DNA of 33,147 nt from a virus, in the IMG/VR virus record IMGVR_UViG_3300036766_000314, positions 1-33,147 of that record; one strand, 5' to 3'. The position numbers and the translations under genes are program-made. Positions 13,556 through 21,711 of the stretch are shown piece by piece. Numbering within the stretch: position 1 is the stretch's first letter; every line of letters begins with the position of its first letter. The notes below the pieces were generated by a model. That model saw nothing but the letters and a program-made list of their open reading frames with translations. It was not told the origin of the DNA and searched no databases.

Positions 13556-13998
13556 TATTTATCTTCTTTTTTTTCTAGAACTGAATTCAATTTCTCTGTT
13601 AGCTTTTTAGTAATTTTAGAAAATATAGTTTCACCAGTGATGAAATCCATGTTCTCAGCTATACTTCTTAATTCAACTACTGCAATTGAACCTGCAACAA
13701 ATTTACTAAAATAATATCCATCATTTTTGAATAGTATTTTCTCAACCATACAACAACACATGAAGAATAATATGTAAACAAATTCTTTTGTTATAGTTCT
13801 CTTTAGTAAGGCTGATTTAATTGATCTAAATTTATTAACTATACCTATTACGTTATTTACTTTGAAATATTTCATTATACCAGTTACCAAATCTATATTA
13901 GTCAACACGAAAATTAAAACGAATAACATTTTAAAATCTGTGAAGAATGCTAGTGATGCCAATAATATTGACAATATATATGTTTTCAAATTTTTCAT
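13555..13998 (-). CDS. Phage holin (Phage_holin_4 type)
   Basis: 147 residues. Membrane segments lie at about 6-38 and 74-95 and a weaker one at 100-112. The motifs NIDLVTGIMKYF (residues 34-45) and VELRSIAEN (108-116) match the D..TG...(A/K) and EL.SI.EN signatures of the phi29/Cp-1-type holin family. The C-terminal tail is a charged helix (LEKKEDK). It should form the inner-membrane hole that lets the M15 endolysin reach the wall. The place is odd: it lies inside the head-tail joining cassette with TAATG overlaps on both sides, not next to the endolysin. Confidence 0.75.
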   Translation of the reverse strand: MKNLKTYILSILLASLAFFTDFKMLFVLIFVLTNIDLVTGIMKYFKVNNVIGIVNKFRSIKSALLKRTITKEFVYILFFMCCCMVEKILFKNDGYYFSKFVAGSIAVVELRSIAENMDFITGETIFSKITKKLTEKLNSVLEKKEDK

Positions 13999-14570
13999 TA
14001 ATATTTTTTATAAAATTTCATTCTATTAATTTCACCATTGTTAATATCATTTGGAAATACAATAGGTGATTTATATGCTTTAAAATCAGGTCTTTCATCC
14101 CTTATATGAGATGTATCGGTACAATTCAAGTATGAATCATATATTGTTTGGTTGTCTAATAAGAAATTAACTGTTTTTTTCACCCAATATTCTGCTTTAT
14201 TCTTATATTCTTCCCTTATCATGTTAAATATTTTCAAATCTGTTTGACTTGAATATTCACTTGATTGTTGTGTTACACCTTTTGGCGTTATTTTAAAGTT
14301 AATATGTGGTAAACATTCATAAATAGAATTATATAATAGAATATTCGTAACGAAATTATCAATTAATAGTTCTTGATCAGCAGTTGTTGAACCTGTTCTA
14401 ACTGCAAATTTTAATTCTTCTAGTAATTTCTGCCCAATAGTTTGACTTAATAGACCTTGTGTTGATTCTAGTATAGAAAAATTAATAAACTTTTCTTCAA
14501 TATCAGATAATACAACTGAATTATCTTTAATATATTGGACATCAATAAAATACACATCATTCTTAGACAT
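13998..14570 (-). CDS. Probable head-tail connector (adaptor) protein (190 aa)
   Basis: Mostly helical: residues 1-60 and 70-100 helical, then a mid-section (PHINFKITPKGV) and an acidic C-terminal helix with Tyr (AEYWVKKTVNFLLDNQTIYDSYL). Gene size and place directly after the portal fit the connector/adaptor proteins (Ad1 type) that bind the portal ring. Its ATG overlaps the portal stop by one base (TAATG) and its stop overlaps the holin start. No strong signature, so the role is inferred from position. Confidence 0.6.
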   Translation of the reverse strand: MSKNDVYFIDVQYIKDNSVVLSDIEEKFINFSILESTQGLLSQTIGQKLLEELKFAVRTGSTTADQELLIDNFVTNILLYNSIYECLPHINFKITPKGVTQQSSEYSSQTDLKIFNMIREEYKNKAEYWVKKTVNFLLDNQTIYDSYLNCTDTSHIRDERPDFKAYKSPIVFPNDINNGEINRMKFYKKY

Positions 14571-15829
14571 TATGCGATAGGATTATTTTCATTATCAGTT
14601 GATGTAGTATCATTCTGAATAGTTTGGTCTGCTGTTTCAATAATAGGTAAACCATTAATGGTATCACCAGTTGGTACTTCTGAATAACCTACTTGTTCTC
14701 TCAATTCATTCAATGTTAAAATCTCTTTTAATAAATTTTCTGAAAAATAATTAGTTGTTGGTTTATTGTTAATAATAGATATCTGTTCTAACCCATTGAT
14801 AAACAATAACTTATTAATTTTAATTAAAATAGTTTCTTGATCTTTAACAATAACATTATTAAAATATACAGCATGTGCATTTAAGATATCTTCGCTAGTG
14901 CCAATAGAAAAACCATCTTGTGTAACATTTGCTAAGATTGGACTAATTTGGTGTGTTGATAAGATATTATTAACAACTGATTTATTCAAATCAGCAAACA
15001 TTAAGTGATTATTATTTGAATCAATGACATCAATAACTGGTTTTTCTTCGATGTTATCAACTATATTAACAATGAATTTACCTGCATTATCACTTCCTAC
15101 GAAGTTATTTTTTAAATCTCTTAAAATATCTTGTCTTTCTTCTTCACTTGCATTCGGTGCCTGTAAAGTGACTGCAAGGCTTGGTGTCATACCATTTTCA
15201 ACATTACTTAAATGAAATTTAGATATCTTTCTTGAAAGTTCAATGTAATTAATAGCACCAGAATACATTGGCATAGGGTAATATTTTGCCCCAGGCATAT
15301 AATCAAATACATAATATAATTGGGTCTTATTCTTATTATCTTTTGTGCTGAATGCTGGAACTTCAATTGCTTTCTTGTTTGTGTAAGTACACCATTCATC
15401 TGCCAAATAATAAGATTCAACAATACCCATATCATTTTTGATACCGCTTCTAACTTTTGAAAAATCTTGATGTATAATTTCAGAAATAGCATCACCTTTT
15501 TTATTCCAAATTATTTGTAAAGCAAAACCTTGGAATATAGTGTAATCAATAACTACCTTCTTAATTACATCCTCTAATGTTTCACCTTGACTATTTATAG
15601 TTGAAATGAAATTTAAAGTCTTTTTGTTTACTTTATCAATCCCACTTCCGTAAATTAAATTCTGTCTAGTTTTTAGTATAGCAGAATGAATACCACAATC
15701 AGTGAAAAGTTCTACCAAATATTGTGGATAATTATTCTTATCACCATATTCAACAATTTTCTTTTGTTTATTTTCTTTGAAACTTGGTTTTTCTTCCATT
15801 TCAAAATTCATCTTTATTGTTTTACTCAT
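14570..15829 (-). CDS. Portal protein
   Basis: 419 residues, usual for a portal of this class. Key features are VEYGDKNNYPQYLVELF (27-43), the HSAILKTRQNLIYGSG helix (48-63) that precedes the clip/wing in phage portals, a central strand-rich region with DYMPGAKYYPMP (174-185), and the long C-terminal helix with NHLMFADLNKSVVN and SIGTSEDILNAHAVYFNN, typical of Bacteroidota phage portals. It forms the dodecamer at one head vertex through which DNA enters. Its ATG overlaps the previous gene's TGA in an ATGA. It comes well after the capsid gene instead of right after the terminase, an unusual order. Confidence 0.85.
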   Translation of the reverse strand: MSKTIKMNFEMEEKPSFKENKQKKIVEYGDKNNYPQYLVELFTDCGIHSAILKTRQNLIYGSGIDKVNKKTLNFISTINSQGETLEDVIKKVVIDYTIFQGFALQIIWNKKGDAISEIIHQDFSKVRSGIKNDMGIVESYYLADEWCTYTNKKAIEVPAFSTKDNKNKTQLYYVFDYMPGAKYYPMPMYSGAINYIELSRKISKFHLSNVENGMTPSLAVTLQAPNASEEERQDILRDLKNNFVGSDNAGKFIVNIVDNIEEKPVIDVIDSNNNHLMFADLNKSVVNNILSTHQISPILANVTQDGFSIGTSEDILNAHAVYFNNVIVKDQETILIKINKLLFINGLEQISIINNKPTTNYFSENLLKEILTLNELREQVGYSEVPTGDTINGLPIIETADQTIQNDTTSTDNENNPIA

Positions 15830-16281
15830 CGTTTATATTTGTATATTTTTTTATCAGGTTGGGTATATACTTTTTCTGATAATATATTTGGTATGTCACC
15901 TTTAACCATTAGTTTACCTTTAATTATTTCAATTGAATCATTATAAATAGTAAACATATAATCATCAGAATTTTCTATATCTGTTATATAAGTATAGCCA
16001 GTTAATATACTAGTTCCAGACACACTTAACCAAGTTGAACTTGTTAAAACTATATCAAATTTAGAAAAATAGTTATTATTGGTAGAAGTGTCAGTTAATA
16101 TACTAGTTCCAGAATATGTTAAATTCTCATATGTTAATAAATATGTGTTTGCACTATTCAAAAATGAATTAAATGTTGAACCTGTTGGGTAATTTTCAAT
16201 TGAATCAAACCATAATGGATCAAAATTATCATTTAAGTTGATATTTATATTATTTATTGAATTATTTTTTAAAATCATCAT
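15826..16281 (-). CDS. Hypothetical virion-cassette protein (151 aa)
   Basis: Asn-, Thr- and Ser-rich, likely beta-sheet, without signal peptide or membrane helix. An internal repeat is visible: TYSGTSILTDTS (about 55-66) and VSGTSILTGYTY (about 86-97), also seen as a shared 22-base stretch near 16000 and 16090. It starts a new transcription unit behind a strong phage-type promoter and is translationally coupled (ATGA) to the portal. I do not recognise the family. In related phages small beta proteins in this place are head or tail components. Confidence 0.65.
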   Translation of the reverse strand: MMILKNNSINNININLNDNFDPLWFDSIENYPTGSTFNSFLNSANTYLLTYENLTYSGTSILTDTSTNNNYFSKFDIVLTSSTWLSVSGTSILTGYTYITDIENSDDYMFTIYNDSIEIIKGKLMVKGDIPNILSEKVYTQPDKKIYKYKR

Positions 16282-16295
16282 TAATTTACTTTTTA

Positions 16296-16329
16296 TTTGT
16301 ATATATAAACATTCTCAGATGGTTTTTTT
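16296..16329 (-). promoter_or_regulatory. Phage-type promoter for the portal unit
   Basis: On the minus strand: A7-CCATCTG, AGAATG, then TTTATATATACAAAT, 15 bases before the ATG. Nearly the same as 6008-6042. It follows directly on the terminator at 16356-16391. Confidence 0.7.
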
Positions 16330-16355
16330 CCATATTGATGATAATTTATAATATA

Positions 16356-16391
16356 AAAAGGGTAATAAGATTTTAACCTTATTACCCTTTT
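16356..16391. terminator. Strong two-way terminator after the tail tube gene
   Basis: AAAAGGGTAATAAG / CTTATTACCCTTTT, 14 perfect pairs, 8-base loop, T-tracts on both sides, 18 bases after the stop codon. Confidence 0.85.
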
Positions 16392-16409
16392 TTAATAAAT
16401 CAATTATGA

Positions 16410-16904
16410 TTAAGCAACTGTAAATGAAGTAGAATCAACTTGAATAGGAAGGACACCCTCTTGACTTGATAATTCAATTGTCAAACCACTCATGTCAGTT
16501 AGTGCTTTACCTGATGCAAAACTACCACCGGTTGCTTCAAATCCACGAACATAACCAGCCATCCAAAATGAACCATCCATCAGTTCAACTATGGCAACTG
16601 TGTTACTTTGTGTTAGAATCTGATAAGTATTTCTTTTAGTTGCAGACAATTTACCAAAACTTGCTGATAATTTGTGATCATAACCTACTGAATTATTCTC
16701 AACGTTACCAACAACGGTAACAGTTAAATCAGCCGTATTTTTATTAGGTGTAAAACTGTAAAAAGTCAACCCTGATACTAGATTAACTGTATCACCTGAA
16801 AATGTATATGTGAATCCAGTTGTTAAAGAGGCCAAGTACACACGGTTAATACCACCTTGACTCTTACAATCTTTCTGAATTCCGCTTGTTAATAAACAAC
16901 TCAT
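16410..16904 (-). CDS. Probable major tail tube protein (164 aa)
   Basis: The start MSCLLTSGIQKDCKSQGG, followed by INRVYLAS, and the strand-rich body are typical of the abundant tail tube protein of Bacteroidota siphophages. The middle (KLSATKRNTYQILTQS, then VAIVELMDGSFWMAGYVRG) and the end (MSGLTIELSSQEGVLPIQV) match the pattern where a tube protein measures an element and ends in a 'gltl.l...e..p' strand. It has its own strong terminator, which fits a highly expressed gene. A head decoration protein is the alternative. Confidence 0.6.
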   Translation of the reverse strand: MSCLLTSGIQKDCKSQGGINRVYLASLTTGFTYTFSGDTVNLVSGLTFYSFTPNKNTADLTVTVVGNVENNSVGYDHKLSASFGKLSATKRNTYQILTQSNTVAIVELMDGSFWMAGYVRGFEATGGSFASGKALTDMSGLTIELSSQEGVLPIQVDSTSFTVA

Positions 16905-16930
16905 ATTATATTATATTATTTTTTAATTAA

Positions 16931-16963
16931 AAACTAAACTACTGTATTTCAAGTAGTTAGTTT
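16931..16963 (-). terminator. Terminator after the major capsid gene
   Basis: On the minus strand, AAACTAACTACT pairs with AGTAGTTTAGTTT (one bulged base) and is followed by TTTTTAATT. It lies 17 bases past the capsid stop. Confidence 0.75.
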
Positions 16964-16979
16964 ATATTTGTTTTTGTTT

Positions 16980-17903
16980 TTAGAAATTTGTTGTGATAAG
17001 TCCTTCTTGTGGTGTAATTTGAACACCGATTTTAAATTTAGTATGAAACAAAACTTGTTTTTCATAGAAATCTGCTTTCAAATACAATTTAGAACCATCA
17101 ACTGAATCGTCAGTACCTAAGAAAATATCTGCTGGTCTTGTGATAATAACTTTATTTGAATCACCAATTAAACCGTTGTTTAAAATGATAGTCAAATTAG
17201 GGAAAGCTGGATATTTAATACCTGCACCTGTTGCAGTAGCAGATTGGTTATAATCACCTAATGTACCATAACTTTGTTTCATTGCAATAACGAAAGCAGT
17301 ATAAACAGCAGGAGAAACGATAGCATTCATTGCTTCATATCTAACTTCGTCAGGGAATGCAACAACCATAGAATCAATAACAGACAAAACATTAGCAGAA
17401 GTGATAGTAACACCAGTCACTGCAAGAACTTTATTTCGACCAGTTGCACCAGAAATGATAGTAACCAAACCATTAATCAAATGACCTGAACTAACTTTAC
17501 CGATCATAACTAAATCTTCAACTGAACGATTAATACGAGCAACTTCATCAGCCATGAAAATAGGAGCAAATTCACCAAGACTTGCATCTCTCATTTGTTT
17601 GTATTTGTGTGCAAGATATGTACCTTGTAATTCATCAACACAGAAAGTTTTATCAACTTCAACTTGTGCTACAGTTAAGATTTTTTGATCAAAAGTAGTT
17701 ACACCAGATGGTGACCATGAACAACTTGCAGCCTTTAAGAATGTTTCAGATGTGAAAGTAGGCAAAGCCAAACTTAATCCAACCACATTAGGGATAATCG
17801 TAAATAACTGTTCGAAAGAAGTAGGAACGATTAAATTAGAAATAATATCCATTCTTTGCTCATCAACAAAAGAAGATAGAGCTGAAATATTAAATGTACT
17901 CAT
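16980..17903 (-). CDS. Major capsid protein (HK97 fold)
   Basis: 307 residues with more balanced composition than its neighbours, as expected for an abundant protein. The N-terminal segment (FNISALSSFVDEQRMDI) leads into the DKTFCVDELQGTYLAHKYKQMRD stretch (about 85-107) and helix EFAPIFMADEVARINRSVEDLV, the E-loop/spine region of HK97-type capsids. The A-domain contains MNAIVSPAVYTAFVIAMKQSYG and the C-terminus ends in the strand pair VLFHTKFKIGVQITPQEGLITT. A scaffold-like gene lies 10 bases upstream and a prohead protease is encoded at 22055-22690. It is followed by its own terminator. Confidence 0.85.
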   Translation of the reverse strand: MSTFNISALSSFVDEQRMDIISNLIVPTSFEQLFTIIPNVVGLSLALPTFTSETFLKAASCSWSPSGVTTFDQKILTVAQVEVDKTFCVDELQGTYLAHKYKQMRDASLGEFAPIFMADEVARINRSVEDLVMIGKVSSGHLINGLVTIISGATGRNKVLAVTGVTITSANVLSVIDSMVVAFPDEVRYEAMNAIVSPAVYTAFVIAMKQSYGTLGDYNQSATATGAGIKYPAFPNLTIILNNGLIGDSNKVIITRPADIFLGTDDSVDGSKLYLKADFYEKQVLFHTKFKIGVQITPQEGLITTNF

Positions 17904-17913
17904 TTTTTATTTA

Positions 17914-18315
17914 TTATTTTTTTAAATGATTTCTGAAAGCATTCAGATTATCACTTTTGATATCGGTATCAGCGATAATTATTTGTTTTGACGCTGGTAA
18001 AGAATTAATCAATTCTTCTGCCTTACTCATTAACTCTTTTGTTAATTCAGTGTTTTCATCTTGTTTAGCCATTAATGATTCTTCAAGTTTAATAACTCTA
18101 TCATTAAGAACTAACACTGCTTCTTCTAATGCCATTAAACGATTTTCAACATCTTGTTCATCTGCTGCAACATCTTCTGGTGTTTCATTAGTTTCTTCTT
18201 CTGGTGTTTCAGTAACATCAACAAATTCTTCAATCACTTTTGTTTCAGTTTCTTCAACTTGTGAAAACTCTTCTTTAACTGTTTTTAAAAAATCTAAAAT
18301 TTTATCTTTTAACAT
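17914..18315 (-). CDS. Probable scaffolding protein (133 aa)
   Basis: Very acidic and helical: a Glu/Thr-rich first half (VEETETKVIEEFVDVTETPE) and a coiled coil at about residues 55-98 (ENRLMALEEAVLVLNDRVIKLEE), then a C-terminal basic tail (FRNHLKK) that could dock on the capsid protein. Composition, coiled coil, and place 10 bases before the capsid gene match internal scaffolds that are removed by the protease during head maturation. No enzyme motif. Confidence 0.7.
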   Translation of the reverse strand: MLKDKILDFLKTVKEEFSQVEETETKVIEEFVDVTETPEEETNETPEDVAADEQDVENRLMALEEAVLVLNDRVIKLEESLMAKQDENTELTKELMSKAEELINSLPASKQIIIADTDIKSDNLNAFRNHLKK

Positions 18316-18358
18316 GTTAAATTTATTTTATTTTTAAATACCCCGTTAAGAATATTTT

Positions 18359-18375
18359 AGTTATACATATAAACA
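18359..18375 (-). promoter_or_regulatory. Weak phage-type promoter core before the scaffold gene
   Basis: TGTTTATATGTATAACT on the minus strand differs from the core TGTTTATATATACAAA by a few bases and lacks the A-tract. It may drive the scaffold and capsid genes. Confidence 0.35.
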
Positions 18376-18398
18376 TTTATAAACCAATAAAGTATAAA

Positions 18399-19204
18399 TT
18401 ATTTCATTGATTTCATACTAGCAATTTCGTTATCATTTTGTATTTTTTTCCATAATGCGAAATTCAGAACTTCTGTGATATTCATACTTAATATTTTATC
18501 AACATTAGTTATGTTTTCTGCTAATGCATATATTATATTTAGAAAACCAAAAGATTCTGTCGAAGTTTTTGTATGTATTCTTTCGCCAAAAGTTTTAGAA
18601 GTTCCTTCTGTTTCTTCGTCTTCATCATCTTCATTTCCTTCGTTACTCTCTTCGCTAAATAACTGTTCATAGTGTTCAAGTAAAGTGTTACGATTTTCGA
18701 AAAAAAAACTATGGTCTTATTAACTTGTAGAATATTTAATTTATCATCAAAAATAATAGATCGTCTATTCAAATCATCAGAATCATAATCAACTATCTTA
18801 CCTTTACTATCACATTCACGATATATTATACCTAACATTAAGTGCATGTTATTAATATAGTCTTTACTTAAACTATCCAAATCTACGAATTCATTAGTTT
18901 TCAAATTAGTTATGTTTGTCAACTTATACTTAACACCATCTATTTCAAATTCAGTTATACTGTCTTGAATTATAGGTTCGTGAATGAAATTTATTGAATT
19001 TTGTAGTTTAGTTAAACTAGAATATTCTATTTTAATTAATATATCATAAGGTATATCCAATAAAATAGATAGTAGTGTAACAAAATATGTTATATCACCA
19101 TCTTCAGAATCAATATTAAATATCTTTTTGTATTTTTTTATAGATACATCTTCCCAACTTGTAGGTAAATTGTATTTTTTACCTTCTAATTCTACTTTAA
19201 TCAT
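18399..19204 (-). CDS. Probable tail assembly chaperone with -1 frameshift extension
   Basis: The zero frame starts at 19204 and gives 221 residues, ending at 18539. Its last 50 residues (TKEMKMMKTKKQKELLK) look like out-of-frame sequence. At a T9 run (18700-18708, codons 166-169: GTT TTT TTT TCG) a -1 shift gives an intact 100-residue extension ending at 18399: an acidic linker (FSEESNEGNEDDEDEETEG), then a folded domain (FGFLNIIYALAENITNVDKI and EVLNFALWKKIQ). The full product would be 268 residues. The N-terminus, with LPTSWEDVSIKKYKKI, is seen in proteins next to tail genes of many phages. A short and a -1 extended form is the hallmark of lambda gpG/gpGT-type tail chaperones. It lies between terminase and scaffold, not by the tape measure gene. 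A sequencing error in the homopolymer is the alternative for the shift. Confidence 0.65.
18700..18709 (-). other. Putative -1 ribosomal frameshift site (T9)
   Basis: Minus strand G-T9-C. It contains T TTT TTT, a canonical X XXY YYZ slippery heptamer in the zero frame. The shifted frame has no stop for 100 codons, while the zero frame stops 54 codons later with an implausible Lys-rich tail. A small CGAttttCG hairpin lies just after it. Confidence 0.6.
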
Positions 19205-19219
19205 AATGTTTATTATATT

Positions 19220-20434
19220 TTATATTTTATAGGACTTAAATCCTGTCTTTTTTTGTTCAATTCCTAACTTTTCCATGAAAATATACCTGATTGCATCTAT
19301 TAAGTGATTGTGTTTATCTATTGGAACATTTAGAACATTACCATTTATATCTGTTTTGAACTGATAGTTATTAAATTCCATTAATAAATTAACACTTCTG
19401 AAGTATATATGTATTTTATATCTTTTCATTGTGTTAATGCCATAGACAATCGAACTAACTCTATTATCACCACTTACTTTTTTGACACCTTTAATGTTAT
19501 GTCTCTTTGATTGTAATTCAGCAATCAATCTAGGTTCAGCAGAATCAGCAATTATATCTTCATTCTTTTCACTTATTTCGGTTAATACTTTATCTATGTC
19601 AGTTGTAGTCATACCTTTAGAATAACATCTTTCAATTAAATAAATATTTTCACCTTTCTTATATAATTCAACTATTGCAGTAGGGTCAGATACAAATCCA
19701 AAGTCAATACCAAATGCTCGCCATTCATAATCTTCAAAGTCACTAAATTTAGTAAATGTTTTAAAATTATCAAATATAGCCCCACGAAGTTGACCATATT
19801 GACCTTCACCGTAAACAAGATAAGAATCCATATCTATTTCTTTCAAGTATTCAATTTCACGGACTGATTCTTCAGTTAAGAAAGGATTGTCTCTGAAAGT
19901 AGATACTATAATATCAACATCATCCCTTTGTTCTTCAATAGTTTTAATCCATGAATCACTTGAACTTGGATTGAATGATATAAACATTTGATTAATTTTA
20001 TTATCATTACTTGTACATGTTAAACGAAGCATAAATTGTTTAAAGAATTCATATTCAATACCATCAGCTTCTTCTAACCAGAAATAATTAGATTGAAGTC
20101 CTCTAATCTTCTGGGGGTCATCACAACCAATGAAATCAATCGTAGTCTTCGTTGATTTACAAATAAAATAACATTCAGATTTATTGTGTAGGAATAATGA
20201 ATAAAGATTATGCATAATTAAGAAATCAATGAATTCTTTATAGATAGTCTTCTTAGCAATTGCTAATGATTCACGTGCAATAATTATTCGTTTATTTTTT
20301 TCAGTTAATGCCCGAATAACAAATAATTGAATTAAGCTATATGTTTTGGAACTACGAGATCCACCCCTATTTATAACTATTCTTTTAGTTGATTCATTAT
20401 TTCTTTTAAATACTTCTGTACAAGTTAATTCCAT
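19220..20434 (-). CDS. terL: Terminase large subunit
   Basis: 404 residues, the normal size for the Terminase_3/PBSX-type family. Walker A is GGSRSSKT (24-31); Walker B is NYFWLEEADG (115-124, with Glu120/121 as catalytic acids); the coupling motif SFNP is at 152-155. The nuclease domain shows GIDFGFVSDPTA (Asp243), ADSAEPRLI (Asp296) and HNHLIDAIRY near 375-385, the three acidic sites that hold metal. It is the ATP-driven DNA translocase and headful or site-specific nuclease at the portal. The small-subunit-like gene ends one base upstream of its ATG, so the two are coupled. Confidence 0.95.
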   Translation of the reverse strand: MELTCTEVFKRNNESTKRIVINRGGSRSSKTYSLIQLFVIRALTEKNKRIIIARESLAIAKKTIYKEFIDFLIMHNLYSLFLHNKSECYFICKSTKTTIDFIGCDDPQKIRGLQSNYFWLEEADGIEYEFFKQFMLRLTCTSNDNKINQMFISFNPSSSDSWIKTIEEQRDDVDIIVSTFRDNPFLTEESVREIEYLKEIDMDSYLVYGEGQYGQLRGAIFDNFKTFTKFSDFEDYEWRAFGIDFGFVSDPTAIVELYKKGENIYLIERCYSKGMTTTDIDKVLTEISEKNEDIIADSAEPRLIAELQSKRHNIKGVKKVSGDNRVSSIVYGINTMKRYKIHIYFRSVNLLMEFNNYQFKTDINGNVLNVPIDKHNHLIDAIRYIFMEKLGIEQKKTGFKSYKI

Positions 20435-20863
20435 TTATTTATCTTCATCTTTTTTAACATACTTAACAACTATTTCAGTTAGTTCTGTGTCACTTAAATT
20501 ACTTTCTGGATATAATTTATCCATTAAGAATCTAATGTAATCTAATGCAGTCTTAGCATTCTTAGTTCCATCAGCCAATAAAGAATATAACATTTCATTA
20601 GCTAATGATAATAATTTCTCTTGTGAAAATATAGTAGATTCCTTAATAGTCTTAGTTCTTTGTTCATCTATTCTATCAAATTCAGAATTTAATGCTGCTA
20701 ATTTTCTATCTAATTTTTCATTACCTAATGATGAACCATAACCATTCTTAATTGAAGATTTTCTATCACATATATTATTTTCATAATATTTTAATATATC
20801 TGCATCAACTTCTTGTGGTGTTCTTAGTTTTCGTTTACTTTCTATTTTCTTTGACATATTCAA
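20435..20863 (-). CDS. terS: Probable terminase small subunit (142 aa)
   Basis: Basic N-terminus (MSKKIESKRKLRTPQEVDADI) followed by a helical body (KLDRKLAALNSEFDRIDEQRTKTI, LLSLANEMLYSLLADGTKNAKTALDYIRFLMDKL) and acidic end KKDEDK. The position directly before terL, the size and the helical oligomer-like core fit a small terminase subunit that recognises viral DNA. No clear helix-turn-helix is visible at the N-terminus, unlike many TerS proteins. Met3 is an alternative start. Its start overlaps the 102-aa gene by 29 bases. Confidence 0.65.
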   Translation of the reverse strand: MNMSKKIESKRKLRTPQEVDADILKYYENNICDRKSSIKNGYGSSLGNEKLDRKLAALNSEFDRIDEQRTKTIKESTIFSQEKLLSLANEMLYSLLADGTKNAKTALDYIRFLMDKLYPESNLSDTELTEIVVKYVKKDEDK

Positions 20864-21143
20864 TATACATTAATTTTAATCTATTATATACTGGTGATAT
20901 AACTGATGCGCATGAATTGCACCACCCAAGAACTGGTGATATAAGAATTTCATGAAAGTATCTTAATTTATCTGCATCATTACTTGAACCAGATGCTCTA
21001 CCTTGTAGTCTATCAAAGAATGCAACCATTTCTTTTAATGTTTCAGTTTTTAAATCAAATACAATAGGTTCTGATACTTGTTCTTCTATACCTTGTATAA
21101 ATTCTTCTGTTGAAATAATCTTAGTCTCTTTTTTCTTTGCCAT
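20835..21143 (-). CDS. Hypothetical protein in the packaging cassette (102 aa)
   Basis: Basic N-terminus (MAKKKETK), then a helical body (ETLKEMVAFFDRLQGRASG) and a C-terminal part with two Cys (LGWCNSCASVISPVY). It overlaps the sigma-like gene by 23 bases and the TerS-like gene by 29 bases, so all three are co-translated. The family is not recognised. A DNA-binding or packaging accessory role would fit the place but no motif proves it. Confidence 0.65.
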   Translation of the reverse strand: MAKKKETKIISTEEFIQGIEEQVSEPIVFDLKTETLKEMVAFFDRLQGRASGSSNDADKLRYFHEILISPVLGWCNSCASVISPVYNRLKLMYIEYVKENRK

Positions 21144-21696
21144 TTAGTTTTTTCTTTATTTTTAATTTGATATTTTTAATTGTGTATTTTGCAACCCAAA
21201 TATTACCAATATTGTATTTTTCACTTAATTGTTTATAAGTTAATTTATTGATGTAATGTTCATTGAATATTAGTAAATCAATACCTTTTAAGGTTGAATT
21301 AACATACGATATTACAGCATTATACTTTTCATCAATTAGTGGATCATACTCATTATCAATTACTTCTATATTGTCTATGTTGAAACCAAAGTTTTTTTTT
21401 AATTTGTCAGTTGAACTAGATAAATAGTTGAAACAACATCTATAAAAGAAACTCCTAAAATCATCTAAATATAATTCTGATAATTTTTTATAGTCATGTA
21501 TTCTTATAAAAATGTCATGTAACATGTCAATTGATTCAATTGGGATATTCTTTTGATATTCTGTCTTCAGATCTTCATTTTTATCTATATTGAAACTTAA
21601 TAATTTATAGTTAAATTTATCAGATAGAGAAATTACTATTTTTAAAAGGTCATTATATTCAATAGAAAATAAATTATTCAATTCTTCTTTTGTCAT
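21121..21696 (-). CDS. Sigma-70/ECF-like factor, phage-encoded (191 aa)
   Basis: Residues 57-92 (DMLHDIFIRIHDYKKLSELY, ending FFYRCCFNYL) resemble sigma region 2 of ECF factors. Residues 138-181 (GIDLLIFNEHYINKLTYKQL, followed by SEKYNIGNIWVAKYTIKN) form a clear region 4 helix-turn-helix with its usual Lys-rich end. The two are joined by a linker of about 45 residues, as in ECF sigmas (normally 170-200 aa). It is encoded in the packaging cassette, where sigma-like proteins also occur in other Bacteroidota phages. It could direct host polymerase to the phage-type promoters seen through this window, or alternatively act as a DNA-recognition partner of terminase. The region 2 match is weaker than region 4. 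Confidence 0.65.
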   Translation of the reverse strand: MTKEELNNLFSIEYNDLLKIVISLSDKFNYKLLSFNIDKNEDLKTEYQKNIPIESIDMLHDIFIRIHDYKKLSELYLDDFRSFFYRCCFNYLSSSTDKLKKNFGFNIDNIEVIDNEYDPLIDEKYNAVISYVNSTLKGIDLLIFNEHYINKLTYKQLSEKYNIGNIWVAKYTIKNIKLKIKKKLNGKEKRD

Positions 21697-21711
21697 ATTT
21701 TTTAATTGTTT

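Noticed and set aside
15208-15495. Alternative frame inside the portal gene
   Set aside because: It is a same-strand shifted frame with no sensible composition, wholly inside a well-supported portal gene.
15826-15828. Stop codon reassignment
   Set aside because: TGA, TAG and TAA all end genes at sensible places (for example ATGA and TAATG overlaps), and no gene reads through in-frame stops.
17957-18337. Opposite-strand open frame over the scaffold gene
   Set aside because: Its Ser/Thr-rich product is the mirror of the acidic coiled coil; it has no promoter or leader and lies against the transcription direction.
18539-18699. Zero-frame C-terminus of the chaperone as a real domain
   Set aside because: Its repeated Lys-Met/Lys-Leu composition is what the acidic linker gives when read one base off; the -1 frame is the better coding frame, although the short form may still be made.
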